Shown piece after piece: positions 13,001-24,314 of a stretch of DNA of 64,000 nucleotides (positions are counted from its first letter, which is position 1; each line of letters begins with the position of its first letter). Source of the DNA: Scortum barcoo (Eukaryota > Chordata > Actinopteri > Centrarchiformes > Terapontidae); assembly GCA_023238725.1 (NCBI GenBank), contig CM041538.1, forward strand, positions 308,182-372,181, read 5' to 3'. Under the pieces are notes generated by a model that worked only from the letters and a program-made list of their open reading frames with translations, was not told the origin of the DNA and ran no database searches. The position numbers and the translations under genes are program-made.

Positions 13001-15553
13001 ATAGCTGACTCTTTGTTGAGGAGATCAAAGCAAGCATGAAAAGTGTTAAGTTCCTGCTTAAGTTCCTGCTTTTCTAGCCTGTGATGTTCTGGATGGCCAC
13101 ATGTCTTTGGTCTGATTGGTGTTGAGGTCTCTCTCCAGTCTCTCTGTCTCTGCTTTTCCTCCTTGATGCTAGCTTTCAGGCTTGCTCTTGTGGTGTTGTA
13201 TACTTCCTTGTTCCCTAAGAAAAAGGCAGCTTTTTGGCTCTGGATAGGGCCTCACTTTTCCATTCATTCAGCCTTTCAGGTTGGGAAATTATTTTATTTG
13301 TCTTGTGTTGTGATCACTACATTATCAACACACATGCTGCTGTGTGATGCCACAGATGATGTATATTCCTCAAGACTGATGTGGTGTGTATGTAATTACA
13401 GGTACTCAAAGCAGTTCTTTTTTCCTGATGGTTTGACCCTTTTAGTCAGTTGAGAAGCAGGGAAATGTGATCTGATTGACCAAAATGGGGAGGGCTCTTT
13501 ATAAACATGGTCCAGCAACTGTTTCCCTCAGTGGATTGTGGACATGCTGGTGGAATTTAGGTTAGATAGACACGAAATCCAGCTACCATAAAACTACCAC
13601 ATGGCTTTTTTTGTCCTGTGAGTGCTAATGACTTGATACAGTCCCTGTAAGGCTGTAAGGCTGTAAGGCTTTTTTTAATTTGCGTCTAGAGGAATGTAAA
13701 CAGCAACAACAACACAGGCAAATTCGCTGTTTAGATAATATTGCCAATCTTTTGCTCTCTTCCCTCTCTCCCTGGGCTTATCACTGCTTTCAGTGGCGCT
13801 GGTTGGGTGATTGTAACCCACACACTTTTATTTCAGATACTGGTGGGTGTATATGTGTCATAGGTAATATGTGGTATAGTAATAAAGGCAAAAAACTAAG
13901 AAATGAAAAACAAAATAATGAAATTTTAACAAATGTAGTGGAGACAGTCAGATGGATGACATCTATCTATATATATCTATATCTATATATCTATATACTA
14001 TATACACTGCTCAAAAAAATAAAGGGAACACTTAAACAACACAATGTAACTCCAAGTCAATCACACTTCTGTGAAATCAAACTGTCCACTTAGGAAGCAA
14101 CACTGATTGACAATCAATTTCACATGCTGTTGTGCAAATGGAATAGACAACAGGTGGAAATTATAGGCAATTAGCAAGACACCCCCAATAAAGGAGTGGT
14201 TCTGCAGGTGGTGACCACAGACCACTTCTCAGTTCCTATGCTTTCTGGCTGATGTTTTGGTCACTTTTGAATGCTGGCGGTGCTTTCACTCTAGTGGTAG
14301 CATGAGACGGAGTCTACAACCCACACAAGTGGCTCAGGTAGTGCAGCTCATCCAGGATGGCACATCAATGCGAGCTGTGGCAAGAAGGTTTGCTGTGTCT
14401 GTCAGCGTAGTGTCCAGAGCATGGAGGCGCTACCAGGAGACAGGCCAGTACATCAGGAGACGTGGAGGAGGCCATAGGAGGGCAACAGCCCAGCAGCAGG
14501 ACCGCTACCTCCGCCTTTGTGCAAGGAGGAACAGGAGGAGCACTGCCAGAGCCCTGCAAAATGACCTCCAGCAGGCCACAAATGTGCATGTGTCTGCTCA
14601 AACAGTCAGAAACAGACTCCATGAGGGTGGTAATGAGGGCCCGACGTCCACAGGTGGGGGTTGTGCTTACAGCAGCCCAACACTGTGCAGGACGTTTGGC
14701 ATTTGCCAGAGAACACCAAGATTGGCAAATTCGCCACTGGCGCCTCTGTGCTCTTCAGTGACAGAGTCATGACAGAGTCTGGAGACGCCGTGGCCTGCAA
14801 CATCCTCCAGCATGACCGGTTTGGCAGTGGGTCAGTAATGGTGTGGGGTGGCATTTCTTTGGGGGGCCGCACAGCCCTCCATGTGCTCGCCAGAGGTAGC
14901 CTGACTGCCATTAGGTACAGAGATGAGATCCTCAGACCCCTTGTGAGACCATATGCTGGTGCGGTTGGCCCTGGGTTCCTCCTAATGCAAGACAATGCTA
15001 GACCTCATGTGGCTTGGAGTGTGTCAGCAGTTCCTGCAAGACTGAAGGCATTGATGCTATGGACTGGCCCAGCCCGTTCCCCAGACCTGAATCCAATTGA
15101 GCACATCTGGGACATCATGTCTCGCTCCATCCACCAACGCCACGTTGCACCACAGACTGTCCAGGAGTTGGCGGATGCTTTAGTCCAGGTCTGGGAGGAG
15201 ATCCCTCAGGAGACCATCCGCCACCTCATCAGGAGCATGCCCAGGCGTTGTAGGGAGGTCATACAGGCACGTGGAGGCCACACACACTACTGAGCCTCAT
15301 TTTGACTTGTTTTAAGGACATTACATCAAAGTTGGATCAGCCTGTAGTGTGTTTTTCCACTTTAATTTTGAGTGTGACTCCAAATCCAGACCTCCATGGG
15401 GTTAATAAATTTGATTTCCATTGATAATTTTTGTGTGATTTTTGTTGTCAGAACATTCAACTATGTAAAGAACAAAGTATTTAATAAGAATATTTCATTC
15501 ATTCAGATCTAGGATGTGTTATTTTAGTGTTCCCTTTATTTTTTTGAGCAGTG

Positions 15554-15591
<38 letters not shown>

Positions 15592-15674
15592 TTGAAGAGA
15601 CCATATGTTTTGTCTTAATTAATTCTGCTTTTCTGCTAATGTTTTTCAGCATGTCACTGGGCCAAAAGAAGTGA
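1586..15674 (+). CDS. phb2: Prohibitin-2, 10 exons, 302 aa
   Basis: Prohibitin 2 forms rings with prohibitin 1 in the mitochondrial inner membrane, acting as a scaffold for proteases and cristae and as a mitophagy receptor. Exons read by eye: 1586-1606, 2742-2862, 4648-4732, 8318-8397, 10093-10277, 10557-10686, 11346-11449, 11724-11801, 11994-12073, 15650-15674; they sum to 909 nt in one open frame (human protein 299 aa). Visible: hydrophobic N-terminal anchor at about residues 26-41 (GLKLLLGAGALAYG), SPFH/prohibitin core ([50 protein letters not shown]), a YQQL LC3-interacting-type motif at 126-129, and a helical, charged AQQEAQRAQ...EAEAAKM stretch. The last exon is inferred: reading through exon 9 gives a stop at 12075-12077, but GTAGGT at 12074 is a donor, and CAG|C at 15650 supplies the family-like ending MSLGQKK. 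Introns contain LINE and Tc1 sequence. Confidence 0.95.
3045..3185 (+). mobile_element. tRNA-derived SINE, diverged, in phb2 intron 2
   Basis: GTTGCTCAGTTGATAGAAAGAGC resembles a tRNA A-box region, and AAGTCCTTGAGCGTGACACTGAACC resembles the tail (TGTCCTTGGGCAAGACACTGAACCC) of an abundant fish SINE. The middle has been replaced by an AT-rich ATAACCTT/TTATAAT palindromic stretch. Confidence 0.6.
4579..4634. repeat. (TG)n tracts near phb2 exon 3 acceptor
   Basis: Two TG runs (about 4579-4608 and 4621-4634) separated by CTGCACATAGCA, ending 13 nt before the acceptor at 4647/4648. Confidence 0.9.
4765..5035 (-). mobile_element. Antisense LINE 3'-tail fragment in phb2 intron 3
   Basis: TTATTTGTCACATATGATCATA with GGCCTGGGGTTAGAAGCTCT and TCCTGAACCTCTCAGTGCT is the antisense 3' untranslated end of a fish LINE. 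The sense counterpart of the last block appears at 63476-63520 (GAAGTTCAGGAAGAGCTTCT). Confidence 0.5.
5470..5915. repeat. GC-richer retroelement-like repeat in phb2 intron 3
   Basis: A locally GC-rich block (GAACCTGGGGCTGAGGCTG, AGAAGTGGAACAGGTTGCAGC) followed by (AG)n and GTGGCTGGAGCATG looks like the end of a fish retroelement. Open frames on both strands arise from its purine-rich, stop-poor composition. I cannot assign a family. Confidence 0.35.
6900..7350. repeat. Possible DNA-transposon-derived repeat in phb2 intron 3
   Basis: GGGGGGTATTCCACAAATCTGG at its left resembles the ends of some fish Harbinger/ISL2EU-type elements; an oligo-A run lies at 7220-7236. No matching opposite end was found. 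The rest of 5915-8310 is AT-rich and without recognisable features. Confidence 0.3.
10058..10091. repeat. (GT)n tract forming the phb2 exon 5 acceptor
   Basis: About 17 GT units run straight into the acceptor AG at 10091-10092, with no separate polypyrimidine tract between them. Confidence 0.92.
11636..11712. repeat. TG/CATG-rich tract before phb2 exon 8
   Basis: Imperfect TGTG/GCATG repeat ending about 12 nt before the exon 8 acceptor at 11723/11724. Confidence 0.85.
12290..13560 (-). mobile_element. Antisense LINE remnant in the last phb2 intron
   Basis: Plus-strand text such as ATCAGTAATCAGCTCCTTGA, GTGAACCACTCTGCAAAATG, AGCACACAGCACTAGGGGAG and GAGATGGCATCCTTTGTGGA is the reverse complement of the reverse transcriptase region of a common fish L2/Rex1-like LINE. 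Order and spacing fit, but stops and indels are frequent. The open frames on the plus strand here are shadows of this remnant. Confidence 0.6.
14003..15555 (+). mobile_element. Tc1/mariner-like transposon, copy A, both ends present
   Basis: The left end TACACTGCTCAAAAAAATAA and the right end, its reverse complement, are both present, flanked by TA target duplications (14001-14002, 15556-15557). Length about 1553 bp. It lies in the last intron of phb2, sense to the gene, and carries a broken transposase. A sister copy in reverse orientation is at 59464-61074. The transposed unit is bordered by a (TATC)n tract on the left and (GA)n on the right. Confidence 0.95.
14257..15293 (+). pseudogene. 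Broken Tc1-type transposase, copy A
   Basis: The first frame (from 14257) gives an N-terminal helix-turn-helix DNA-binding part (LQPTQVAQVVQLIQDGTSMR, AVARRFAVSVSVVSRAWRRY) up to about 14640, then the frame is lost. The catalytic half reappears in another frame (about 14661-15293) with GSGSVMVWGGIS, the second catalytic Asp in LMQDNARPHVA, and Glu in PDLNPIEHIWD. Around 14755 a short deletion removes most of the block that in copy B holds the first Asp (FTDESRF). Further small frameshifts between the second Asp and the Glu change their spacing. It is not expected to encode an active enzyme. Confidence 0.92.
15559..15588. repeat. (GA)n microsatellite at the right edge of Tc1 copy A
   Basis: About 14 GA units immediately outside the TA target duplication, 60 nt before the last phb2 exon. 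Confidence 0.9.
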
Positions 15675-16101
15675 TGGAGAGAGGACATGAAGAGAGGCAG
15701 TGTGACTGTGCCTGTCTTCACCTGAACAGTCTCTCCTTTGTTTGAGGCATAGAGAAGAAACATACCTGACTCTAGACAAGTATTAATGTGAACAACAAGA
15801 AAAGTTTTTTTTTTTTTTTTTTTACCTCTCTCTGACATTTGGGAATGGTCTGTATTATCCCTGAAGTTTGTCAATGGGATGTTGCAGTCACTAGTTATAG
15901 AAAGATGGACAACTCATTGCCACTTCCTTCGACTGTACAAAAATGAAGCAAAAATATTCCAAATAATTCATTTCTGAGGCTCATTGTCTTCTGTCAGATG
16001 GAGCTAAATATCAATCAATGTGTAACACATGTCATATCCTAAATTAGAGATTTCATTGCTTCTTCAGTTCTCTTCCATAATTACTCAGAAACTGGCTAAA
16101 T

Positions 16102-16107
16102 AATAAA
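16102..16107 (+). terminator. phb2: Candidate phb2 polyadenylation signal
   Basis: AATAAA about 430 nt after the inferred phb2 stop at 15672-15674. It is the first canonical signal seen downstream; the 3' UTR between them shows no repeat. Transcript data would settle it. Confidence 0.35.
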
Positions 16108-16364
16108 CTTTTATTATAAGCACACATGCTCATGTGGTTTGTTTTTTACCAGTATTTTATGAACTCTAATGTAAAAGAATCACAACACAAAACAACATTA
16201 TTATTTGCTTAAAATATATATTATATTGTATATTTAAAAAACATTCGCTGAGTTAAGTTCTATCAGTTAGTGTTCTCCTAATCCTTTCCTATTTCAACAC
16301 AACAGTGTATAGACAAATATGGCTCTTTAAAAAAAAATAAAATAAATAAATGGTGTTCACAAAT

Positions 16365-16480
16365 TGTCAAATCACAGGCCTGCAAGGACACCTGACCTCA
16401 ACCCCATCCAACATTTGTGATGAACTGGAACCCAGGCTGCGAGTCAGGCCTTATCAGCCAACATTAGTGTTAGACCTAGC
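16365..16480 (+). mobile_element. Tc1 transposase 3' fragment
   Basis: Reading across frames gives RPARTPDLNPIQHL followed by DELEPRLRVRPYQP, the region around the catalytic acidic residue of another Tc1 subfamily (PDLNPI.HLWDELERRLR). Only this piece is left; it abuts the teleost interspersed repeat beginning about 16483. Confidence 0.7.
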
Positions 16481-16482
16481 TG

Positions 16483-16790
16483 AATTCGAATTTCAAATTC
16501 AAATTCAGTTATTTAAAGCCCAAAATCACAAAACATTGTTTGCCTCAGAGGGCTTTACAATCCTTAGATCCTCGAACCAGGTCAGGAAAAACTTCAAAAA
16601 AACCTTTTTTGGGAAAAAGAAGAAAACTGAGGAAGAGCCACAGATGAGGGACGGACAGACGTGCAATAGATGCCACATGAATGGGAGCAAATCCCTGCAG
16701 CCACCTTCCAAAAAATGAATAGAAAAAGACAGAAACATTCCTGAATCTGCTGATTTCATTCTCACATGCAGTGAAATGTTCAACAATGAC
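16483..16790 (+). repeat. Teleost interspersed repeat, copy 1 (partial)
   Basis: GAATTTCAAATTCAAATTCA then TTTAAAGCCCAAAATCACAA, ACATTGTTTGCCTCAGAGGG, GAGGAAGAGCCACAGATGAG and ACGGACAGACGTGCAATAGATG. It shares these blocks in order with copies at 24315 and (reversed) 47985 but lacks the second half. Family class unknown to me. Confidence 0.7.
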
Positions 16791-16864
16791 GTGATAGCTG
16801 TGTTTGAGTCTGTTACTAAACAGATAAATGCAATTAGAAGATGTTTTAAAGTTGATAGTTTAGA

Positions 16865-17160
16865 GTTGAATGGATATGAAAAGTCTACACACCTCTATTA
16901 AAATGCCAGGTTTTTGTGATGTAAAAAGGGGAGACTAAGATAAGTCATTTCAGAACTTTTTTCCATTCCATTTAATGTGATCTATAGTGTGAACAATTAA
17001 ATTGAAAAACAAACTGAAATCTCTTAGGGGGAAAAATAGAAAATAAAAACATACAATAACCGAGTTGTTGCTGCACTTCCATTTTCCATAGGTTGAAAAG
17101 TCTGTTCATCATCACAGCCCAGTGTGGTCAGGTGTGCTCTGTTGTAATTGTGTCCAAATT
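16865..17160. mobile_element. Tc1-like end fragment
   Basis: GAAAAGTCTACACACC with the following AATGCCAGGTTTTTGTGATG is recognisable as the terminal region of a common fish Tc1-type element. It runs to about GGTCAGGTGTGCTCTGTTG near 17140. The partner end and transposase are not found nearby, so it is a truncated copy. Confidence 0.55.
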
Positions 17161-17344
17161 GTGATATAGCATAGCACTGTAGAGGATCCAATCATTTTTC
17201 AAATTTCTTACCTGTTACTTAACTCATACAAATGTCCTTCTGGTTGTTTGCTGTTCAGTTTGCAGAGCCACATATAGATGGCATGGAATAAAGCTTGTCA
17301 GCACTACTGCAATGTCCACCCCTGACACGATGATCTGTAAACCC

Positions 17345-18280
17345 ACATTTAGTGCAAAATTCAGAGTAGTATTTGAGTTGGACCAAAGTGACTTAAGTGA
17401 CAAATTCTATTTAAAATGAACCAGAACAAAGACAACAAAGAAGAAAACAAAGAATAAAACCCTTGCAAGGCTTTAAGCACTTAAGCTACAAGCTAGCTTT
17501 GGCTAGCTAGATAGCAGAAGCTGACAATGGAGGTCTTATGTGAAATAAGAGAAATGACAAAAGATGTCTCAGAAGGATTCGATTCAGTTTGAACAAAAAA
17601 AAAAAAAATAGTAGTCTGATGTGGTTAGCAAACAAATAAGGGGTTGTCAGAAGGCTAAACAAAGGGTAACATGACAGGTACAGAACAGGTCTAGATTTAC
17701 AGCAGAACTACTGAAAACGACCCTTAAACTTAAAGGACAAGAACCATGGCATTGGACATGCAAACTGGCACTATCACATTTGACACATCTGGGCATTAGG
17801 ATGCAGCTTTCTGAAATGGAACTCTGAGAGAAGAAACTCCACTGGCTAGGTGTGCGGTTATGCGTCACCCTGGCAGAGAACAATTCATATGTCATGAAGT
17901 TACCTACAGTAGAATGAATCATAAATTGTTAAAAAAAAACAACATAAACATTGAATTGAAATAATTGAAGACACTGTTTGGTCTGCACCGTAGTTTGAGT
18001 TTGAATGAGCTTTCACACCACCCCAAACCAACCAGACTGTCTAACGAAATGTTCCAGGGTTCAATTAAATTTGACCAAACAACTTGCGTGTGTAAGCACC
18101 ACAAAAAAAAAAAAAAACCCAAGACTGATAAGTGCAAAAACAAACATTTTACAAAATGAATCGTTATCATTATCATCATTATCAGTAAAGTGCAAAAATG
18201 CATGTACACAGTATGAGAACGTGCAAATCCCAAAATATCTACACAATGCCAGGAGTTGTTAGTAGTTAATGGCTAATGAG
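17345..18280. other. Gene-free stretch between phb2 and the L1 remnant
   Basis: AT-rich unique-looking sequence with oligo-A runs (17587-17600, 18102-18117). No exon, repeat family or RNA gene recognised; open frames are short and compositionally biased. Confidence 0.5.
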
Positions 18281-18529
18281 CCTTAATAAATATTCAGGTT
18301 AAAGAGTGATGGAACAGTGGTAAAGGTAAAACAATCCAAAATATACATAACACCATGAACTGATATGTTAACTGGTTCACTATGATGATACCATACACAG
18401 CATATATCAATACTAATGAGTGTCTGGCCACAGATGGGTACACAAATGAACTTTGTTCGATCTGATTTAATGAGCCCAATACACATATGCTTCACAGAAA
18501 AGGGAATACCCACTGCCCTGGAAGGAGGC

Positions 18530-19330
18530 AATGATTTCTGTGATAGCCAGATAGCACAAGGCTGTGTATCTTATAGGCCAATCACACTATTAAATATGCA
18601 TGAACATGCAAGATCTTGTTGTCAATATTAGCAAAACGAATGGAAATGATCACCACTCTTAATTCAGCCAGATCAGAGAGCTTCATAACTGTTTTATGCC
18701 TGCCAGATGGTCAAAGCAATACATGCTAAGGAAGCATTTCTTTAAACATTAATAAAATTTGGATTTGGCCCAGGCTATAACAGGTGGATTCATTTGCTAT
18801 ACTTGGTACCACTGAGCATAGTCCAATCTTTGAATTCAGTGCCAAGACTCATTGACAGCCTAGCCTCCTTTGGTAAAAAGATACAAAGTTAATGTAAGTA
18901 AAACCAAAGCCTTGGCTCTAAACTCACACATTATCAGATTACATCCAAGATTAAAGCTGCATTATCCTTTAGGTGGCCAGCGGATGGTATAAAATACCTG
19001 GGCAACATCACACCTCATGACTTGTTATAAAGACTAAATTATTGCAAAGTATGAGACTAGATATTGGCAATGGATTTCAATGGGGAGATGTTGCCACCTC
19101 TCATTTTATCAGATAGGATAAAATGTGTTGAATGACTGTAGACTGAATGCGCTAGACTGCCATATCTCTTCCAATCTCCACCCATTTGCCCACTGAAGAG
19201 CATGATTCTCAATTTACATCACTTAATCTCCAGGTTCATTTGGTAAGGTAGGCCTCCATGGGTAAGATACAAAATCTTGCAGCTTCTAATAACCTAGATA
19301 GCTGGGCGCTCCCCAACCCTTGGCATTACA
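18530..19330 (+). mobile_element. L1-clade LINE reverse transcriptase fragment
   Basis: Reading across several frames gives SYRPITLLN, then ILAKRMEMI, a gap, YKVNVSKTKAL, GIKYLG(N)ITPHD and WALPNPW near 19320. These are the ordered landmarks of the L1-type reverse transcriptase from fingers to the region after the active site. The YADD-containing part seems deleted and there are many stops, so it is a dead 5'-truncated copy. Confidence 0.65.
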
Positions 19331-20179
19331 ACACTTCCTTTAGATGTGGCATTCACTGATGATAAATCTGAGAAATGTGGTGCATGCACATCCACGCATC
19401 CATGCACGTTTTTGTTTTTTTTCAGAAATAAAAATATGAAAGTTACAATTTTCCCTTTTAAGATAATGAACTTAAATGAATAATAAATTAATTTGAATAA
19501 TGAATTAAATGGACAAAAATCATTATGATATATTTTGTTATGGGTGTTAAAATTAACATAACTGTTATGCATGGTTTTAATTTAAAGTTTAAATTTTGAA
19601 CTTAAAAACAAAAAAAAAATCTCTTTCTTTAATGTGGTTGGTAATATGGCAGCATATGACAGTATTTTTCATGATGGGCCCATTAGCCTGAGGTTGTGCA
19701 TGTGTCTCCTTCACCCGTCCTCCATACTTTCTAAAAGTAGCTTGTGTGTAACTTTGTTAGAATTTGTTGAAACTTAGCTCCAGTGTAGTTTAAGTTTTGT
19801 TAAGATGTCAAGAGTGCTTAGTAACTAATACCTACTAATCATCTTTCTTCCCCATTCTGATTCTTGGTTTGAACTTCAACAAATCATTCTGATGGTTTTA
19901 ACGTGATTAAACTTGATGCCGTTTGTGAGGCTATAAATAGACTATGTTTCTTTTATGTTAAATGTGTGGGGGATTGGGGTTGCCTCAACCCGGTCGAGAT
20001 ATTGAGTGCATGGTCTAAAAAGTTTGGGAAATGCTACCTTAGACAAAACTACTGTCGGTCAAGATACAAAAAGCCAATCACCATATTATACAGCACATTT
20101 TCTAATATGATACCAACAAACACTCCATATTAACCAAAATGGGAAAACAAGCCAGAGATAGATTACATGTGGATGGGGT

Positions 20180-20460
20180 TTCAATGTCTGCTGTTGCATT
20201 CAAATGGTATCAGATTCAAACCGGAGGTGGTGGTGTAGTGGGGGATATGATGATTGAGCGTTGCTTAAGCATCACAGCCTGCCTGAGTGGTGGTGCTGAC
20301 CATGTTCATCCCTCTATGACCATGGTATCTATCATCTAGCATAATGCAGAATCAGTGCCACGAAGAATTGAAGCAGTTCTGAAGGCAAAAAGGGGTTTAA
20401 CCTGGCACAAGCAAGGTATATCTAATGAGGTGGCTGGTGAGCGTATATTATGGAAATGTC
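20180..20460 (+). mobile_element. Internally deleted Tc1 transposon remnant
   Basis: GGTGGTGGTGTAGTGGGGGA, then GAGCGTTGC, ATCACAGCCTGCCTGAGT and GCTGACCATGTTCATCCCTC match the central part of a widespread fish Tc1 transposase gene. The text then jumps to its 3' end (CCACGAAGAATTGAAGCAGT ... GAGGTGGCTGGTGAG), so several hundred bases including the last catalytic region are missing. Recognised from the family, not by search. Confidence 0.7.
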
Positions 20461-20829
20461 CTTTCCATAGTAAATTTTGGGGTGGAATATTCAGATTACT
20501 TGAAGTATTCCATTGAATTGTATGGAGACCCATATAATTAAAATTTGTGGCTTTATTGGCCCATTATGTGTACATATGTAAGGAATTTTTAAAATGACAA
20601 CAAACCTGAACAAATAATGTTAAGAATAGACAGAACTATTGTGCACACAAGTATGTTAAAAGATAGGTATCCATATTAATATGTATAAAAAGCACAAATG
20701 ACCAATAATATAAATAAAACACAAACAAACAAATTAAAAGCTGATGCTTAAATAGCTTAAAAGATGAGCAGGTGTGTGAGCACAGAGAATAGGTGGATGA
20801 CTTTGTGAAGTGACAGAAATCATCTGCTC

Positions 20830-21240
20830 CTATATATTAACAAGACCAAGGAGATGGTGGTAGATTTTAGGAGGAGGATGATAACTTAAACCAAGCCCAT
20901 AAACATCATGGGTGAGGAGGGTGATACTATTGAGCACTACCAGTACTGTCCAGTTGTACAACAGGCTGGACTGGAGGATCAACACTGACACTGTGTATAA
21001 GAAGAGGATGAGCAGAAGCTCAGATCTTTCAATGTGTTGAAATGTTTCAACAAGATCTTCTACCAGGCTGTCATCACGAGTGCCATCTACTGCTACGGCC
21101 ACAGATGCCAACAGGATCAGTAAACTTATTTTTAAGGCTGAGGCTATTATTAGTCAAAACCTGAAAAGCTTTGAGTCAGTGAGAATCAGAATCAGAGTCA
21201 GAATACTTGATTTATCTCTGGTGGGTAATTTGGTGTTCCA
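20830..21240 (+). mobile_element. LINE reverse transcriptase C-terminal fragment with 3' tail
   Basis: GGAGATGGTGGTAGATTTTAGG reads KEMVVDFRRR. It is followed, across frames, by YQYxxVQLYNRLDWRINTDT and YKKRMSR, then by a thumb-like stretch. The piece matches L2/Rex1-type LINE ends. AGAATCAGAATCAGAGTCAG plus ATACTTGATTTATCTCTGG (21180-21225) is the usual 3' tail of such elements. Confidence 0.7.
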
Positions 21241-21244
21241 GTTG

Positions 21245-22770
21245 CTAGGATAAATATAAATATAAATTCTGCTTATTGCATGGATGAGTGTCGAACAAAG
21301 ATACTGCACAGATATTACTGCAAATTAAAGAGTCTTATTGAGATTGAGATGAAGGACCTACAATAGCATTCCTTCCTGCACTCTGGAGTGCAGTGCAGTG
21401 TGGATATATCCACTCTGTCTGGACAGTCTCCAGACAGACTGTTCAGATTTGCTTGTCCAGATATAGAGATGTGCTTCACAGTAAAGAAGAAACTGACCAG
21501 TAAAACTAAAGAGTTCACTTAAAAAAGGTAACAGTACTGTCCAGTTTTCCATGTTGACTTCCTCAGTGTGCTGCAGGGGTTTGTTAATGGGCAACTGTAG
21601 AGTTCACAGACTCACCTATTGTTAATATCTCTTAACACAGTCTCTTAATGGGTGCTATTAAAATCACCGGTCTGTAAGATTAGGAGAAAGTGCTTATTTT
21701 GGAAATTAGAGTACGTTCCATCTCCCTCCCCCTCTATCTACGATGCGCTCCAGTTCTCCTCCAAAACCCCACACCCTAACATCACTTGGTCTAATTCTTT
21801 TTTTAAACTCACTTTTCATCATTGCATCATTCTATTTACTTATCTTAATGTAAACTGTTGCTTGGACATCCAGTTGTTGTCCATCCTCATGTATATTAGC
21901 TCATGTATAAAAGTGTTCTCTAAACTATAAAGGTGCTGCTGACACTTTTTGTATTAATTTGATCAAAACACAATGTTGTCACTGACTGAGGTCTGCTAAT
22001 ATTCTATGGGCTGATATACTGTTCTACAGTTCCTGATCATGTCATTTGGTCATTTCAGTACTTAAAGCAGTATAAGGACATCATCACACCAATGAAAAAT
22101 TCAGGATTGTGACATTTCATCATTTTAAAAATGAGTTGTTATACAAACCTGAAAAACATTCCATCTGAGTAGATTTATCATTGCAGTAGTGTAGAAAGGT
22201 CAAACCTCTGTAGATGCAATCCACCAGAGAAGCTGCCATTTACCTTCAGTCTTTGTGTTTTCTTCTTAAAAGAATCAAAACCCTCTCTTCAGCATTCAAA
22301 TTAAAGTTGTGAATGTGTTTCTTTCTTCTAACAAACATCTACTACTGCTGACTGTGTGTACACTACCTCTTCTAATGAAACCATCCAATCAATCCAGTTC
22401 CACTTTTCTCTGAAGTTCCGGTTCTTTTGATAGAGAGCAAAAGAACCGGGGGGAGTTGGAAAGAGATCAGACATTAAAAGATGCAACACCGTCACCATGC
22501 TACAGAGGAATACATAGGAAAATCAGAGATTTATTGACAGAGTAGTTTTTTAGCAGCCAAAGTTGCAAAGCTTGGTGCAATTTCATTTTTCTAAAAGCTA
22601 TCTAAATGAATGACTTTATAATTAATGTATTATAATTTAGCAAAATGAAATAAAATCAAAACAACAATGATTTAAAAAATATTTAATTGTCTTATTGCTT
22701 GCTTACTTTAGTAGTCTAGCCCTGCATTTCTACAGTGAACTCAGCCAAAAATCTCTACATCTAATGTAAA
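21245..22770. other. Gene-free stretch
   Basis: No exon recognised. It contains an 11-bp perfect hairpin at 22418-22449 (CCGGTTCTTTT, 10-nt loop). The rest is AT-rich. Confidence 0.5.
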
Positions 22771-22784
22771 AGGTGGGGGCACAC

Positions 22785-22925
22785 CCCTGGCCTAGGGGTT
22801 AATAGTCTGACTGCAGCTTGAGTCCTGGTGGGGACCTTTGTTGTATCTCTCTCCCTCACCTCCTGTCATCTCTCTCCACTGGCAATATCTAATAACATGC
22901 TCAAAAATAATTACAAAAATAATAA
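22785..22925 (+). mobile_element. tRNA-derived SINE
   Basis: GGCCTAGGGGTTAATAGTCTGAC (A-box side) and GAGTCCTGGTGGGGAC (B-box side), followed by ACCTCCTGTCATCTCTCTCC and AATATCTAATAACATG, match a common percomorph SINE. A/T-rich 3' end. About 140 bp. Confidence 0.6.
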
Positions 22926-22929
22926 TGTG

Positions 22930-24300
22930 AAATGTTTTGCTGTTTTGCAGTGACGAATACTGGTGGCCAATGATGGTAATGTTGTTTTAACTATGGGCAG
23001 GATCAAATTAATTGGATATATTCATTCTTCTATACATTCTTTAGATGAGGATTGTGTGAGGTTTTTTAAAATATTTGTTTTCACATATTTCTATTATTTC
23101 TGTATTTATTGTGTTTAATGTTCAAGCTTGTGTCCCCATGATTTCTCCTTGAGGACAATGAAGTTGAAGATGAACCAACAGAAAATTATCACTAACTGCA
23201 GCTCAACAGAGATTTTAACCCTCCTTATGGACATTGTATTGGTTTTATGGCTGATAACAATATCACATTGTTGTATACTGCTGTACACGCTACCTGCTCA
23301 GCACCTGAAGTTGAGATGTCTGAATCCACACAAAATTTATGGGTAGACAGATAAAACAGTACCCAAAGAAGCAGCCAACCGTCATGATACACAGATAACA
23401 CCCTGCAAATATCCAGACCAATCACATCATATGAGTTACTGACAAAACATCAGGTGCACTGACCAGTGCAGGCCTGCACATATATAAAAATAGAGATGAT
23501 GGGTATTTAATTATTTCTCAATTGCTGTCATTGTCAACATTAGAAATGCTGTAAAATAATTGTTAATGCTCCTGATGTGTTCTGGGCAAAATCAGCTAAT
23601 TACAACTTTTGTCATAAAAACTGAATATTTTATTTGCCTGACTGAAATTCATTTATTCCTTCACACTAGGCATTAAACATTACACACAAATTAGTGATGC
23701 TTTTATTCAGACTTTACCCATCTGTTGGTTTATGTTCATGTTATTGTTGTATGATATCTTATTATTATATTCTCATTATTATCATTTTCTTTTTCTTTCT
23801 TTTTTTTGTAGCTTCTGGAAGCTACCAAATGCAACTACAGTACTGTACCAATACATTTTGTTAGTTGGTTTCAAAAAAGGTATCCTAGCTAAACAGATAC
23901 AAGTTTGTGATAATCCTTTTCCTCTGATCTTAACTATAGTCAAAATAATACATTAATAAACTGTGCTTCCATTTCTAAAAAAAACAAGTGGTATTACTAC
24001 AGGTAACAGAAACTTATACACCATAAATTAAGGAAAGGGGAGCTTGTGCAGGAGCAGTGGTTGAAGCTCTGTCAGATACTCTGTTCTGATTGGTTGTTTT
24101 GATTCAGGTGTGGTGGAGTCCAGTGACCTTAGTGGCAAAAGGTGGAGCCAGAGGAGTTTTATCACAGATTATCTGTCTCATGTTCTACTGTAAGGACATA
24201 GAGAATTCTCCTTTTAATTTTTAATAGTTCCATTACTGATTTATTAGTATAACATCTGCTGTCTTGAGCTATCATTATTTGTCATAAAAATCCAAATCAT
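22930..24300. other. Gene-free stretch
   Basis: AT-rich, no repeat family or coding signal identified. Short frames near 23128 and 23732 lack any recognisable domain. Confidence 0.45.
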
Positions 24301-24314
24301 AGCTGTAAATGGAT

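Noticed and set aside
14365..14995. Frames antisense to the Tc1 transposase (also 60028-60712)
   Set aside because: They are shadows of the transposase reading frame on the other strand.
17919..18262. Several overlapping 60-100 aa frames
   Set aside because: Poly-A/poly-T driven frames on both strands without any domain.
22418..22449. 11-bp perfect hairpin CCGGTTCTTTT
   Set aside because: Not followed by features of a terminator or structured RNA; could be chance or an element edge.
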